From Roseovarius indicus (GTDB taxonomy: Bacteria > Pseudomonadota > Alphaproteobacteria > Rhodobacterales > Rhodobacteraceae): DNA of 64,000 nucleotides. The stretch is taken from NCBI RefSeq assembly GCF_008728195.1, contig NZ_CP031598.1, positions 5,084,001 through 5,148,000 of the forward strand, in the 5' to 3' direction. Within the stretch, counting starts at the first letter, position 1, and each line of letters starts with the position of its first letter. Made by a program: the position numbers and the translations under genes. Shown here in pieces: positions 15,762-23,065 of the stretch. The notes beneath the pieces are model-generated. The model saw only the letters and a list, made by a program, of their open reading frames with translations, made no database searches and was not told the origin of the DNA.

Positions 15762-16334
15762 CTAATACACCGGCGGTGCGATCACCCAGATCGCCACCAC
15801 GGGTTCGTCATAAGGGTTGTCCCAGAAGTATTCCTCGCCCCGGAAACGGAAGCTGTCGCCGGGGCCGACCGTGAAGCGCCGCCCGCCAAGGCTGAGGTCG
15901 AGCTTGCCCGAGATGACATAACCTACCTCCTGCGTCGGGCGTTTCGCGGGTTTCTGCATTTTCGATCGCGGCTGGAAGGTGGAATGGATCACCTCGAAAT
16001 CGTCGGTCAGATCGGGCGAAAGCAGCTCCTCGATCAGCCCTTCCTCGCCCGAGCCCATGGGCCGCCGCGCCCCGGCGCGCACGACATATCCCTGTTCGTC
16101 GGCCGGCGCGCTGGCATGGCCGAACAGCAGCGACATCGGCACGCCCAGCGCCTCGGCGATCTGGCGCAGATCGGAAATCGAGGGCTCGGACAGGTCGCGC
16201 TCGACCTGGCTCAGCCAGCCGACAGACCTGCCCAGCGTTTCCGCAAGATCCGACAGCGTGCGGCCCCGCGCCTTGCGCAGGGCGCGAAGATCGGCGCCGA
16301 GCGTGCGAAGACGGCTGGGGTTGCTGTGATCCAA
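15762..16334 (-). CDS. XRE-family transcriptional regulator with cupin sensor domain
   Basis: 190 residues. N-terminal helix-turn-helix at about residues 10-65 (LRALRKARGRTLSDLAETLG, then VGWLSQVERD) and a C-terminal cupin at about 115-185 (KRPTQEVGYVISGKLDLSL, then VGPGDSFRF). This layout matches the PuuR/SutR-like group, where the cupin senses a small molecule. It heads the nine-gene minus-strand run ending at 7047 and is probably its regulator. Two same-size palindromes lie immediately upstream of its start, a good candidate operator. Confidence 0.9.
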   Translation of the reverse strand: MDHSNPSRLRTLGADLRALRKARGRTLSDLAETLGRSVGWLSQVERDLSEPSISDLRQIAEALGVPMSLLFGHASAPADEQGYVVRAGARRPMGSGEEGLIEELLSPDLTDDFEVIHSTFQPRSKMQKPAKRPTQEVGYVISGKLDLSLGGRRFTVGPGDSFRFRGEEYFWDNPYDEPVVAIWVIAPPVY

Positions 16335-16346
16335 CGGAGAGGTCCT

Positions 16347-16412
16347 CGTGAAAAATCTGTTCCGTTTTTCACGCTGCGGCGATTCCGTGAAATTATCAAG
16401 TCATTTTTCACG
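16347..16412. promoter_or_regulatory. Pair of 27-bp palindromes upstream of the XRE-cupin regulator (candidate operators)
   Basis: Palindrome 1 is CGTGAAAAA (16347-16355), 9-base spacer, TTTTTCACG (16365-16373). Palindrome 2 is CGTGAAA (16386-16392), 13-base spacer, TTTCACG (16406-16412). Both span exactly 27 bases and their centres are 39 bases apart. They start 13 bases upstream of the regulator's ATG, and the second overlaps the last codons of the GST gene. Autoregulation and control of the downstream operon are inferred. Confidence 0.6.
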
Positions 16413-17273
16413 CAGCGCCACGAAAGCTGGCCATGCGTCCTGGTCGTTCACCGTCTTGTCGCGGCAGGTGGCGTTGCAGAAGCCGAAGATGCGCCCTCCG
16501 GTTTCCAGAAGGTGCGTCACCGGCTTGCCGGAATAGGGGCATGTGGCATTTTCCGCGTCACCGCTCTCGACAGCCCGGGCCGGGCGCGGCGGCGGGCCGG
16601 GCCAGGCGCGTTTGGCAAGGTCCATGTCGTAGGGCACCGGATCGTAGCTCTTGGTCAGGCCGAGGGCACGCCACCGGCGAAAGGCCATCTCGGACAGGGT
16701 CAGATCGACGTAATCCTGCGTTGTCTGGCCGACCGGCAAACCATAACCGGCGATACGCGCTGCCACGGGCGCATAGAAGACATCGGCGAGCGAGTAGTCT
16801 CCGAAGAGCCACGGGCCGTCTTGACCGTGTCGCGCCCGTACCATCGACCAGAGCTCTTCGATCCGTGCGAGGTCGGCCAGCACGGCTTCGGAGGGCACGA
16901 ACCCCTCGAGCTGGTGCAGCAGCTGCATCGGACAGTCGCCGCGCAGGGCGCCGAAGCCCGAATGCATCTCGGCCACGATCCAGCGTGCCAGCGCCCGCGC
17001 CACCGGATCGGCAGGCCACAGCCCGGCCTCCGGGTGGCGCTCGGCCAACGTTTCGGCCATCGCCAGCGTGTCACCCACCACGACGCCGTCGGCATCGCGC
17101 ATGACCGGCACCAGCCGCGCGGGCGCCAGATCGGCCAGGTCGGCCTGCATGGTGCCGTCATACAGCCCGACCATGTGAACCCGGCAGGGAAGGCCGAATT
17201 TCTCGAACATCAGCCAACCCCGCAGGGACCAGCTGGAAAAGGCGCGATCGCCGATGAAAAGGTCATATGTCAT
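16401..17273 (-). CDS. Glutathione S-transferase family protein with C-terminal TRASH/YHS-like metal motif
   Basis: 290 residues, longer than the usual 200-230. Residues 1-80 are the thioredoxin-like GST domain (IGDRAFSSWSLRGWL), and about 90-225 the helical domain. The tail carries C245-x20-C266-x3-C270 (CPYSGKPV, then GFCNATC), which fits the TRASH spacing C-x19-22-C-x3-C and looks like a YHS metal-binding domain. The ATG at 17273 starts directly with the GST fold; upstream codons are non-conserved. It may conjugate glutathione or sense metal or redox state. The tail's last codons overlap the candidate operator. Confidence 0.8.
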   Translation of the reverse strand: MTYDLFIGDRAFSSWSLRGWLMFEKFGLPCRVHMVGLYDGTMQADLADLAPARLVPVMRDADGVVVGDTLAMAETLAERHPEAGLWPADPVARALARWIVAEMHSGFGALRGDCPMQLLHQLEGFVPSEAVLADLARIEELWSMVRARHGQDGPWLFGDYSLADVFYAPVAARIAGYGLPVGQTTQDYVDLTLSEMAFRRWRALGLTKSYDPVPYDMDLAKRAWPGPPPRPARAVESGDAENATCPYSGKPVTHLLETGGRIFGFCNATCRDKTVNDQDAWPAFVALREK

Positions 17274-17332
17274 GACGCGGAGGCTATACCGCCGGCGCGG
17301 CATCGCGAAACGTCATTTCGTGGGGTCATGCA

Positions 17333-17905
17333 TCACGGACAGTGATTGATCGAAACTGCGTCCCAGTTGCCCGCGACACAATGCAATTCAGTGACGGACA
17401 GGTTGTCGATCTTGTGTGCAAAGGCGTCATAGCCCGATATGCCGAGCGCCCGCTGCACCTGGGTCAGGATCGTGCCCATATGCGCCACGACGATCAGGTC
17501 ACGCCCCGGATGGGCCTTCAGCAGACGGTCGATGGCAGTATTCACCCGCGCCGTAAAGGCATTCCAGCTTTCGCCGCCGGGCGGGCAGATATCGCCGGGT
17601 GTTTCCCAGAACGACCGGAGCAGCGCCTTGTCGGGAACCCCATCAAAAGCCTGCAGCTCCCATTCCCCGAAGTGAATTTCCCTCAGGTCGCGGTCGGGGG
17701 CGAGCTGAGTCCGGTCACCGGCGATGGCATCCGCCGTCTGGACAGCGCGCATGAGGTCCGAGGAAACCACCGCCGCTTCGTCCGGAAGGTGGCGCGACAA
17801 CCGCTCCAGCCGCGCGCTATCGCTCAGGTCGGCGGGAAGGTCGGACCAACCGACCATGGTCTTCGCGTGGGTCGGCCCGTGACGCACCCAGTGCAGGCGG
17901 GTCAA
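17333..17905 (-). CDS. Histidine phosphatase family protein, possible alpha-ribazole phosphatase
   Basis: 190 residues with the RHG motif near the N-terminus (WVRHGPTH), SSDLMRAVQTA, and the second catalytic His in VVAHMGTIL. It starts at a TTG (17905-17903) that overlaps the cobU stop (TTGA), the only start that leaves the RHG motif about eight residues in without running into cobU. Coupling to cobU suggests the CobC step, removal of phosphate from alpha-ribazole phosphate in cobalamin synthesis. Family alone cannot exclude another phosphoester substrate. Confidence 0.75.
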   Translation of the reverse strand: MTRLHWVRHGPTHAKTMVGWSDLPADLSDSARLERLSRHLPDEAAVVSSDLMRAVQTADAIAGDRTQLAPDRDLREIHFGEWELQAFDGVPDKALLRSFWETPGDICPPGGESWNAFTARVNTAIDRLLKAHPGRDLIVVAHMGTILTQVQRALGISGYDAFAHKIDNLSVTELHCVAGNWDAVSINHCP

Positions 17906-18423
17906 GGCAGCTCGCCCTTGAGGACCTGCGGCAGGCCGGCCACCACGTTGACCACCAGCCCGGCCTTGGCTGCAAGCTTCTGGTTCAGGCGGCCCTGTTC
18001 CTCGCGGAAGCGGCGGGCGAGGGCGTTCTCGGGCACGACCGACAGGCCCACCTCGTTTGAGACGATCACGACCGGAGCGGCACAGAGCGAAAGCCCGGCC
18101 ATCAGACCGGCCTCGGCCTCTTCCAGATCGTTCTCGGCAAGAAGGTTGTTGCTCAGCCACATGGTGGCGCAATCGACCAGGACGCAGGTGTCGCCGCTGA
18201 TGCCGGCGAGGGTGCGGCCGACATCGATCGGCTCTTCGATCGTGCGCCAGCCCGATCCGCGCAGTCGCTGGTGCCGTTCGATCTTTTCGCGCATTTCCGC
18301 GTCATGCGCCCGGGCCGTCGCGAAATAAATCAGGTTGCGGCCCGATCCCTTGACAAGCCCTTCTGCGAAAACAGATTTTCCCGATGCGGCGCCACCCAGA
18401 ACAAGGCTCAAACCCGGAAGCAT
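17902..18423 (-). CDS. cobU: Bifunctional adenosylcobinamide kinase / cobinamide-phosphate guanylyltransferase
   Basis: 173 residues, normal for CobU/CobP. The enzyme phosphorylates adenosylcobinamide and then attaches GMP, late in cobalamin synthesis or salvage. Seen: P-loop GGAASGKS, the CobU motif YFATARAHDAEM followed by HQRLRG (His for GMP attachment), VDCATMWLSNNL and SNEVGLSVVP. It is divergent from rpoHII across 107 bases and overlaps the phosphatase gene downstream. No cobalamin riboswitch was recognised upstream. Confidence 0.93.
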   Translation of the reverse strand: MLPGLSLVLGGAASGKSVFAEGLVKGSGRNLIYFATARAHDAEMREKIERHQRLRGSGWRTIEEPIDVGRTLAGISGDTCVLVDCATMWLSNNLLAENDLEEAEAGLMAGLSLCAAPVVIVSNEVGLSVVPENALARRFREEQGRLNQKLAAKAGLVVNVVAGLPQVLKGELP

Positions 18424-18442
18424 TATTCACCGCCCTTTTTAT

Positions 18443-18471
18443 TGATCCAATGCGATCTTATGTGCGTATCA
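18443..18471 (+). promoter_or_regulatory. Candidate RpoE (ECF)-type promoter of the RpoHII-like sigma factor gene
   Basis: TGATCCAA at 18443-18450 matches the -35 element described for Rhodobacter RpoE (singlet-oxygen response). A GTATCA at 18466-18471 lies 17 bases after TGATCC and could serve as -10. The predicted start is near 18478, giving a leader of about 50 bases before the chosen ATG at 18531. The -10 match is only fair. Confidence 0.55.
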
Positions 18472-18530
18472 CCGGGTGAATGTCGACAAAAGAGCAGATC
18501 ACCAAGGTCTGCCCTAGCAGGGGGAATACA

Positions 18531-19409
18531 ATGCCGCTTGACGCAGACCAACCCACAGACATGTCACGGGCCGCGATGAAAGCCGAGCTTCTCGATGCGG
18601 AAACCGAGCTGAGCCTTGCCTATGCCTGGCGCGATGAACGTGACGAAGCAGCCCTTCACCGATTGATTACAGCCTATATGCGCCTCGCCATTTCGATGGC
18701 CGCCAAGTACAGGCGGTACGGCGCTTCGATGAACGACCTGATCCAGGAAGCCGGCCTTGGCCTGATGAAGGCGGCAGACAAGTTCGACCCCGATCGCGGG
18801 GTGCGCTTCTCGACCTATGCCGTCTGGTGGATCAAGGCGTCGATCCAGGATTACGTGATGCGCAACTGGTCGATGGTGCGCACCGGCTCGACCAGCAGCC
18901 AGAAATCCCTCTTCTTCAACATGCGCCGGGTTCAGGCCCGGATCGAGCGCGAGGCGATGGCCCGCGGCGAAGAGCTTGACGGCCACCAGCTTCGCGAGAT
19001 GATCGCGCATGAGGTGGGCGTGCCGCTGCGCGATGTCGAGATGATGGAAGGTCGTCTTTCGGGCACCGACTTCTCGCTCAACGCCACTCAGTCGACCGAA
19101 GACGAAGGCCGCGAGTGGATCGACACGATCGAAGACGACGGCGCCCGGGGTGACGAGCTTGTCGAGAAGGACCACGACAACGGTGCGCTGCGCCTGTGGC
19201 TCGGCGATGCGATGTCGCGCCTCAATGACCGCGAGCGGTTCATCGTGCGCGAGCGCAAGCTGCGCGACGATCCGCGCACGCTGGAGAGCCTCGGAAGTGA
19301 ACTGAGCCTCAGCAAGGAGCGCGTGCGCCAGCTCGAGGCGGCCGCGTTCCAGAAAATGCGGAAGCACCTTGAACGTCACGGCTCTGAGGTGCAGAACCTT
19401 CTCGCATGA
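18531..19409 (+). CDS. rpoH2: RNA polymerase sigma factor, RpoH family (RpoHII-like)
   Basis: 292 residues. Sigma-70 region 2 (YMRLAISMAAKYRRYGASMNDLIQEAG, FDPDRGVRFSTYAVWWIKASIQDYVMRNWSMVRTG) is followed by the RpoH-box-like QKSLFFNMRR and region 4 (LGSELSLSKERVRQLEAAA). In Rhodobacterales the second RpoH serves photooxidative and general stress. ATG 18531 is preferred over ATG 18480 because AGGGGG sits 7 bases before it and because 18480 would be nearly leaderless from the candidate promoter. Ends in a four-base overlap with the ChaN-like gene. Confidence 0.9.
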   Translation: MPLDADQPTDMSRAAMKAELLDAETELSLAYAWRDERDEAALHRLITAYMRLAISMAAKYRRYGASMNDLIQEAGLGLMKAADKFDPDRGVRFSTYAVWWIKASIQDYVMRNWSMVRTGSTSSQKSLFFNMRRVQARIEREAMARGEELDGHQLREMIAHEVGVPLRDVEMMEGRLSGTDFSLNATQSTEDEGREWIDTIEDDGARGDELVEKDHDNGALRLWLGDAMSRLNDRERFIVRERKLRDDPRTLESLGSELSLSKERVRQLEAAAFQKMRKHLERHGSEVQNLLA

Positions 19410-20170
19410 GAAGCCTTCTGTTTTTGATGTTTTCGACACTGTCCTGTGCCGCCACGGCGCAGGACATTTCCGTTCTGGGGGAAGTTCATGACAACCCCGC
19501 GCACCACGCCGCACAGGCCGAGCGGGTTCAGAACATCGCGCCCCGCGCGCTGGTCTTCGAGATGCTGACGCCGGAGCAGGCAAACAGTATCACGCCCGAG
19601 CTGCGCGGCGATGCCGACGCCCTGGCCAAGGCGCTGGACTGGGAAAACAGCGGTTGGCCCGATTTCGCGATGTATTACCCCATTTTCGCCGCCGCCCCCG
19701 ACGCCCGGATCTATGGCGCCGGCGTGGGCCGGGACGAGGCGCGCGCGGCGATGGACGGCGGGTTCGACGGCCCGATGGATGGCAACGCCGCCCGCTTCGG
19801 GCTGGATGAACCGTTGCCGCAGCACCAGCAGGACGCGCGCGAAGCGCTGCAGATGGAGGCCCATTGCAACGCCATCCCCGAGGAGATGCTGCCCGGGATG
19901 GTACGCATCCAGCGGCTGCGCGACGCCATGCTGGCCCGGATGGCGCTTGAGGCACACGAAGAGACGGGCGGCCCTGTCGTGGTGATCACCGGCAACGGCC
20001 ATGCCCGGCGCGATTGGGGCATGCCCGCGCTCCTGGCTCTGGCCGCGCCGGAGCTTGAGGTGCATGTCGTCGGCCAGACCGAAAACGAGATGCCGCTTGT
20101 GGGCGGGTTCGACGAGGTTCTTTCCGCCCCGCCCGCCCAGCGTGACGACCCCTGCGAGGCGTTCCGCTAG
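19406..20170 (+). CDS. ChaN-like secreted protein (haem-binding uptake / Tiki fold)
   Basis: 254 residues. Likely signal peptide (about 18 residues, cleavage after AATAQ). LGEVHDNPAHH near the N-terminus, NAIPEEMLPGM in the middle and VVITGNGHARRDWGMP near the C-terminus are the conserved blocks of ChaN/DUF399. Campylobacter ChaN binds haem; the family shares a fold with Tiki proteases. It overlaps the sigma-factor stop by four bases, so it is co-expressed with a stress sigma factor, which is notable. Confidence 0.8.
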   Translation: MRSLLFLMFSTLSCAATAQDISVLGEVHDNPAHHAAQAERVQNIAPRALVFEMLTPEQANSITPELRGDADALAKALDWENSGWPDFAMYYPIFAAAPDARIYGAGVGRDEARAAMDGGFDGPMDGNAARFGLDEPLPQHQQDAREALQMEAHCNAIPEEMLPGMVRIQRLRDAMLARMALEAHEETGGPVVVITGNGHARRDWGMPALLALAAPELEVHVVGQTENEMPLVGGFDEVLSAPPAQRDDPCEAFR

Positions 20171-20239
20171 GGCCGTCCGCTCTTGTAACGCCATGGGGCT
20201 ACCCCTACTGTCGGGCGGACAGGAACACCGGGGGTGCGG

Positions 20240-21433
20240 ATGCTGGCTGGAAAACGCATTCTGCTGATCATCGGCGGCGGGATCGCTGCCTTCAAGGCGC
20301 TCGACCTGATCCGCCGTCTGCGCGAGCGCGGCGCTTCGGTGACGCCGGTTCTGACCCGGGCGGGCGAGGAATTCGTCACGCCGCTATCGGTGTCGGCGCT
20401 GGCCGGGAAGAAGGTGTTCCGTGACCTCTTCGACCTCACCGACGAGGCCGAGATGGGCCATATCGAGCTCAGCCGCAGCGCCGACCTGATCGTGGTTGCC
20501 CCCGCCACTGCCGACCTGATGGCGAAGATGGCGACGGGTCAGGCGGATGACCTTGCCTCGACCCTGCTGCTGGCCACCGACACGCCCGTTCTGGTCGCCC
20601 CGGCGATGAACGTGCGGATGTGGGAACACGCGGCGACCCGGCGCAACATCGCCACTCTGAAGGGCGACGGCATTGCCTTTGTCGGGCCGAATGACGGGGA
20701 CATGGCCTGTGGCGAATATGGCCCCGGGCGAATGGCGGAACCGCTGGAGATCGTGGCGGCGGCCGAGGCGCGGCTGGGCAACGGGCCGCTGGCGGGCAAG
20801 CGGGTGCTTGTCACCTCCGGCCCGACGCATGAGCCGATTGACCCGGTACGCTACATTGCCAATCGGTCTTCCGGCGCGCAGGGCACGGCCATCGCGCGTG
20901 CCCTGTCGGGGCTGGGTGCCGAGGTGATCTTCGTGACCGGCCCGGCTGACGTTCCCCCGCCCGAGGGCGTTGAGGTGGTGCGCGTCGGCTCGGCCCGCGA
21001 GATGCTGACGGCTGTCGAAGCCGCCCTGCCCACCGACGCCGCAATTTTCGCCGCCGCCGTCGCCGACTGGCGGGTCAAGAGCGCCTCTGACAAGAAGCTC
21101 AAGAAGACAAAGGGCGGCATGCCGGCGCTGGAGTTCGAGGAAAACCCCGACATCCTTGCAACGGTTTCCAAGCTGGCAGAGGGTCGCCCCGGCCTGGTCG
21201 TGGGCTTCGCCGCCGAGACCGACGAGGTGATCGAGAACGCCACGTCGAAGCGCCAGCGCAAGGGCTGCGACTGGATCCTCGCCAATGACGTGAGCCCCGC
21301 CACGGGCATCATGGGCGGGCAGGAGAACGCGGTGACGCTGATCACCGCCGAAGGCGCCGAGGAATGGCCACGCATGACCAAGGCACAGGTGGCCGACCGT
21401 CTGGCGCAAAAGGTCGCCGATGCGCTTGAGTGA
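20240..21433 (+). CDS. coaBC: Bifunctional phosphopantothenoylcysteine decarboxylase / phosphopantothenate-cysteine ligase
   Basis: 397 residues. Makes 4'-phosphopantetheine for coenzyme A from phosphopantothenate and cysteine. CoaC half: GGGIAAFKALDLIR, catalytic-His GHIELSRSADLIVVAPAT, and the PxMN motif APAMNVRMW. CoaB half from about residue 190: TSGPTHEPIDPVRYIANRSSG, and the DKKLKK lysine cluster. ATG 20240 is used since the GGGG stretch at 20230-20233 gives correct spacing; a GTG at 20234 is too close. Followed by dut. Confidence 0.95.
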   Translation: MLAGKRILLIIGGGIAAFKALDLIRRLRERGASVTPVLTRAGEEFVTPLSVSALAGKKVFRDLFDLTDEAEMGHIELSRSADLIVVAPATADLMAKMATGQADDLASTLLLATDTPVLVAPAMNVRMWEHAATRRNIATLKGDGIAFVGPNDGDMACGEYGPGRMAEPLEIVAAAEARLGNGPLAGKRVLVTSGPTHEPIDPVRYIANRSSGAQGTAIARALSGLGAEVIFVTGPADVPPPEGVEVVRVGSAREMLTAVEAALPTDAAIFAAAVADWRVKSASDKKLKKTKGGMPALEFEENPDILATVSKLAEGRPGLVVGFAAETDEVIENATSKRQRKGCDWILANDVSPATGIMGGQENAVTLITAEGAEEWPRMTKAQVADRLAQKVADALE

Positions 21434-21442
21434 CCGGCAGAA

Positions 21443-21478
21443 CGCCTCCGGCGGGAGTATTTTCGGAAAGATGAGAGA
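21443..21478. repeat. Half copy of the dispersed GCCTCCGGCGGG palindromic repeat
   Basis: Between coaBC and dut: CGCCTCCGGCGGGAGTATTT followed by TCGGAAAGATGAGAGA. It matches one arm of the inverted repeats at 51432-51512 and 63488-63564; the other arm is absent. It also supplies the purine-rich leader of dut. Confidence 0.65.
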
Positions 21479-21484
21479 GCGGGC

Positions 21485-21940
21485 ATGGTAACGGTCAGGT
21501 TTGTCTGGGACGAGGGGGCGGACAGGTCTCTGGGCCTGCCATCCTATGAAAGCGCGGGCGCCGCGGGGGCCGATCTGCGGGCGAATTTGCCGGATCGCGG
21601 CTTTGTCGAGCTTGCCCCCGGCGCGCGGGGTCTGGTGCCCACCGGGCTGCGGCTGGCGATACCGGGGGGCTACGAGGTACAGATCAGGCCACGCTCGGGC
21701 CTGGCGCTCAAGCATGGCGTCACCCTGCCCAACAGCCCCGGCACGATCGACAGCGATTATCGCGGGCCTTTGGGCGTGATCGTGATGAATGCCGGGCAGG
21801 AGCCGTTTCGCATCGAACATGGCATGCGCATCGCCCAGATGGTCGTGGCGCCGGTTGTGCAGGCGGAATTCGAGCTTGCCGAGAGCCTCGACGACACGGC
21901 CCGAGGCGAAGGCGGGTTCGGCTCGACGGGGGCCGGCTGA
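21485..21940 (+). CDS. dut: dUTP diphosphatase
   Basis: 151 residues, typical trimeric dUTPase. Hydrolyses dUTP to dUMP and PPi, keeping uracil out of DNA. Conserved motifs in order: [44 protein letters not shown] and the C-terminal [10 protein letters not shown] arm. Overlaps the next gene by one base (TGATG). The linkage coaBC-dut is common in bacteria. Confidence 0.95.
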   Translation: MVTVRFVWDEGADRSLGLPSYESAGAAGADLRANLPDRGFVELAPGARGLVPTGLRLAIPGGYEVQIRPRSGLALKHGVTLPNSPGTIDSDYRGPLGVIVMNAGQEPFRIEHGMRIAQMVVAPVVQAEFELAESLDDTARGEGGFGSTGAG

Positions 21941-22986
21941 TGCTTCTGGTGCTGGTCATCGCGGCGGCGCTCTGGGGGCTGGGCATGGTGCTTGGCACCC
22001 CGCACCGGGTCAGGCTGGGCATGATCCTGATGCTGTGGATCGGGGTGGTGCTGTTGCACCTGATCCTGCCTGATGGGCACCCGTTGCGGCTGGCAACCGG
22101 GGAAAGCCCGGCGCTCTGGCTGATGCTGGGCGGGTTCGTGGCGATGGTTCTGGTCTACCGGAAGGGCCTGCGGGCCCTGAAGAAGCGGGCGCAGGACAAG
22201 CAGGAGCCGGAGCGCAAAGGCCTCTTCACCGAGGCCGAGCTTGACCGCTACGCCCGGCACATTGTGTTGCGCGAAATCGGCGGGCCGGGTCAGAAGAAGC
22301 TTAAGGAGGCGCGTGTGCTGGTGATCGGCGCGGGTGGCCTTGGGTCCCCGGCGCTGCTTTACCTGGCGGCCGGGGGTGTCGGCACGATCGGGGTGATCGA
22401 CGGCGACATCGTCGAGAATTCCAACCTGCAACGGCAGGTGATTCACCGCGACGCCGACATAGGCCGGCCGAAGGCCCATTCCGCCGCCGACGCGATGCGC
22501 GCGCAGAACCCCAACGTGGTGGTGCGCCCCTATCACCGCAGGCTGTCAGAGGATGTCGCGGAAGAGCTGTTCGCCGAATATGACCTGATCCTCGACGGTA
22601 CCGACAATTTCGAGACCCGGTACCTGTCGAACGCCATGGCGCATGCAACCGGCAAGCCGCTGATTTCCGGTGCCTTGTCGCAATGGGAAGGGCAGCTGAG
22701 CGTGTTCGACACCGCCAGGGGCACGCCCTGCTACCAGTGCATCTTCCCCGAGGCGCCGGCGGCCGAACTGGCGCCGAGCTGTGCCGAGGCGGGCGTTCTG
22801 GGGCCGCTGCCCGGCGTCCTCGGCACGATGATGGCGGCCGAGGCGGTGAAGGTGATCACCGGGGCGGGCGCGCCCTTACGGGGTGAAATGCTGATCCACG
22901 ACGCGCTTTTTGGCGAAACGCGCAAGATCGGTCTGTCGCGGCGCGCCGATTGCCCGGTCTGCGGCACGCCGGCGCAGGACGGCTGA
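21940..22986 (+). CDS. moeB: HesA/MoeB/ThiF-family adenylyltransferase with N-terminal membrane segments
   Basis: 348 residues. Residues 1-75 hold three predicted membrane helices ([50 protein letters not shown]). About 95-348 is an E1-like domain: ATP motif IGAGGLGSPA, DGDIVENSNLQRQ, DGTDNFETRY, and a zinc site from CYQC and CPVC. MoeB-type proteins adenylate the C-terminus of MoaD or ThiS. The membrane anchor is absent from Escherichia coli MoeB. Whether it serves molybdopterin, thiamine or both is not decided by sequence. Confidence 0.82.
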   Translation: MLLVLVIAAALWGLGMVLGTPHRVRLGMILMLWIGVVLLHLILPDGHPLRLATGESPALWLMLGGFVAMVLVYRKGLRALKKRAQDKQEPERKGLFTEAELDRYARHIVLREIGGPGQKKLKEARVLVIGAGGLGSPALLYLAAGGVGTIGVIDGDIVENSNLQRQVIHRDADIGRPKAHSAADAMRAQNPNVVVRPYHRRLSEDVAEELFAEYDLILDGTDNFETRYLSNAMAHATGKPLISGALSQWEGQLSVFDTARGTPCYQCIFPEAPAAELAPSCAEAGVLGPLPGVLGTMMAAEAVKVITGAGAPLRGEMLIHDALFGETRKIGLSRRADCPVCGTPAQDG

Positions 22987-23065
22987 GACCTGTCACATCT
23001 GCGCCGGGCGGCATTGCCGATCCGGGTCAAAGTGCCTAGCTTCCCTTTCAAAGGAGAGATGTCCC

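Noticed and set aside
16326..16333. TGATCCAA, the RpoE -35 sequence, near the XRE-cupin start
   Set aside because: It lies inside the first codons of the regulator gene and points away from it, with no plus-strand gene to serve.
18424..18530. Cobalamin riboswitch upstream of cobU
   Set aside because: Only 107 bases separate cobU from the divergent sigma factor gene, too short for the element, and no B12-box was seen.
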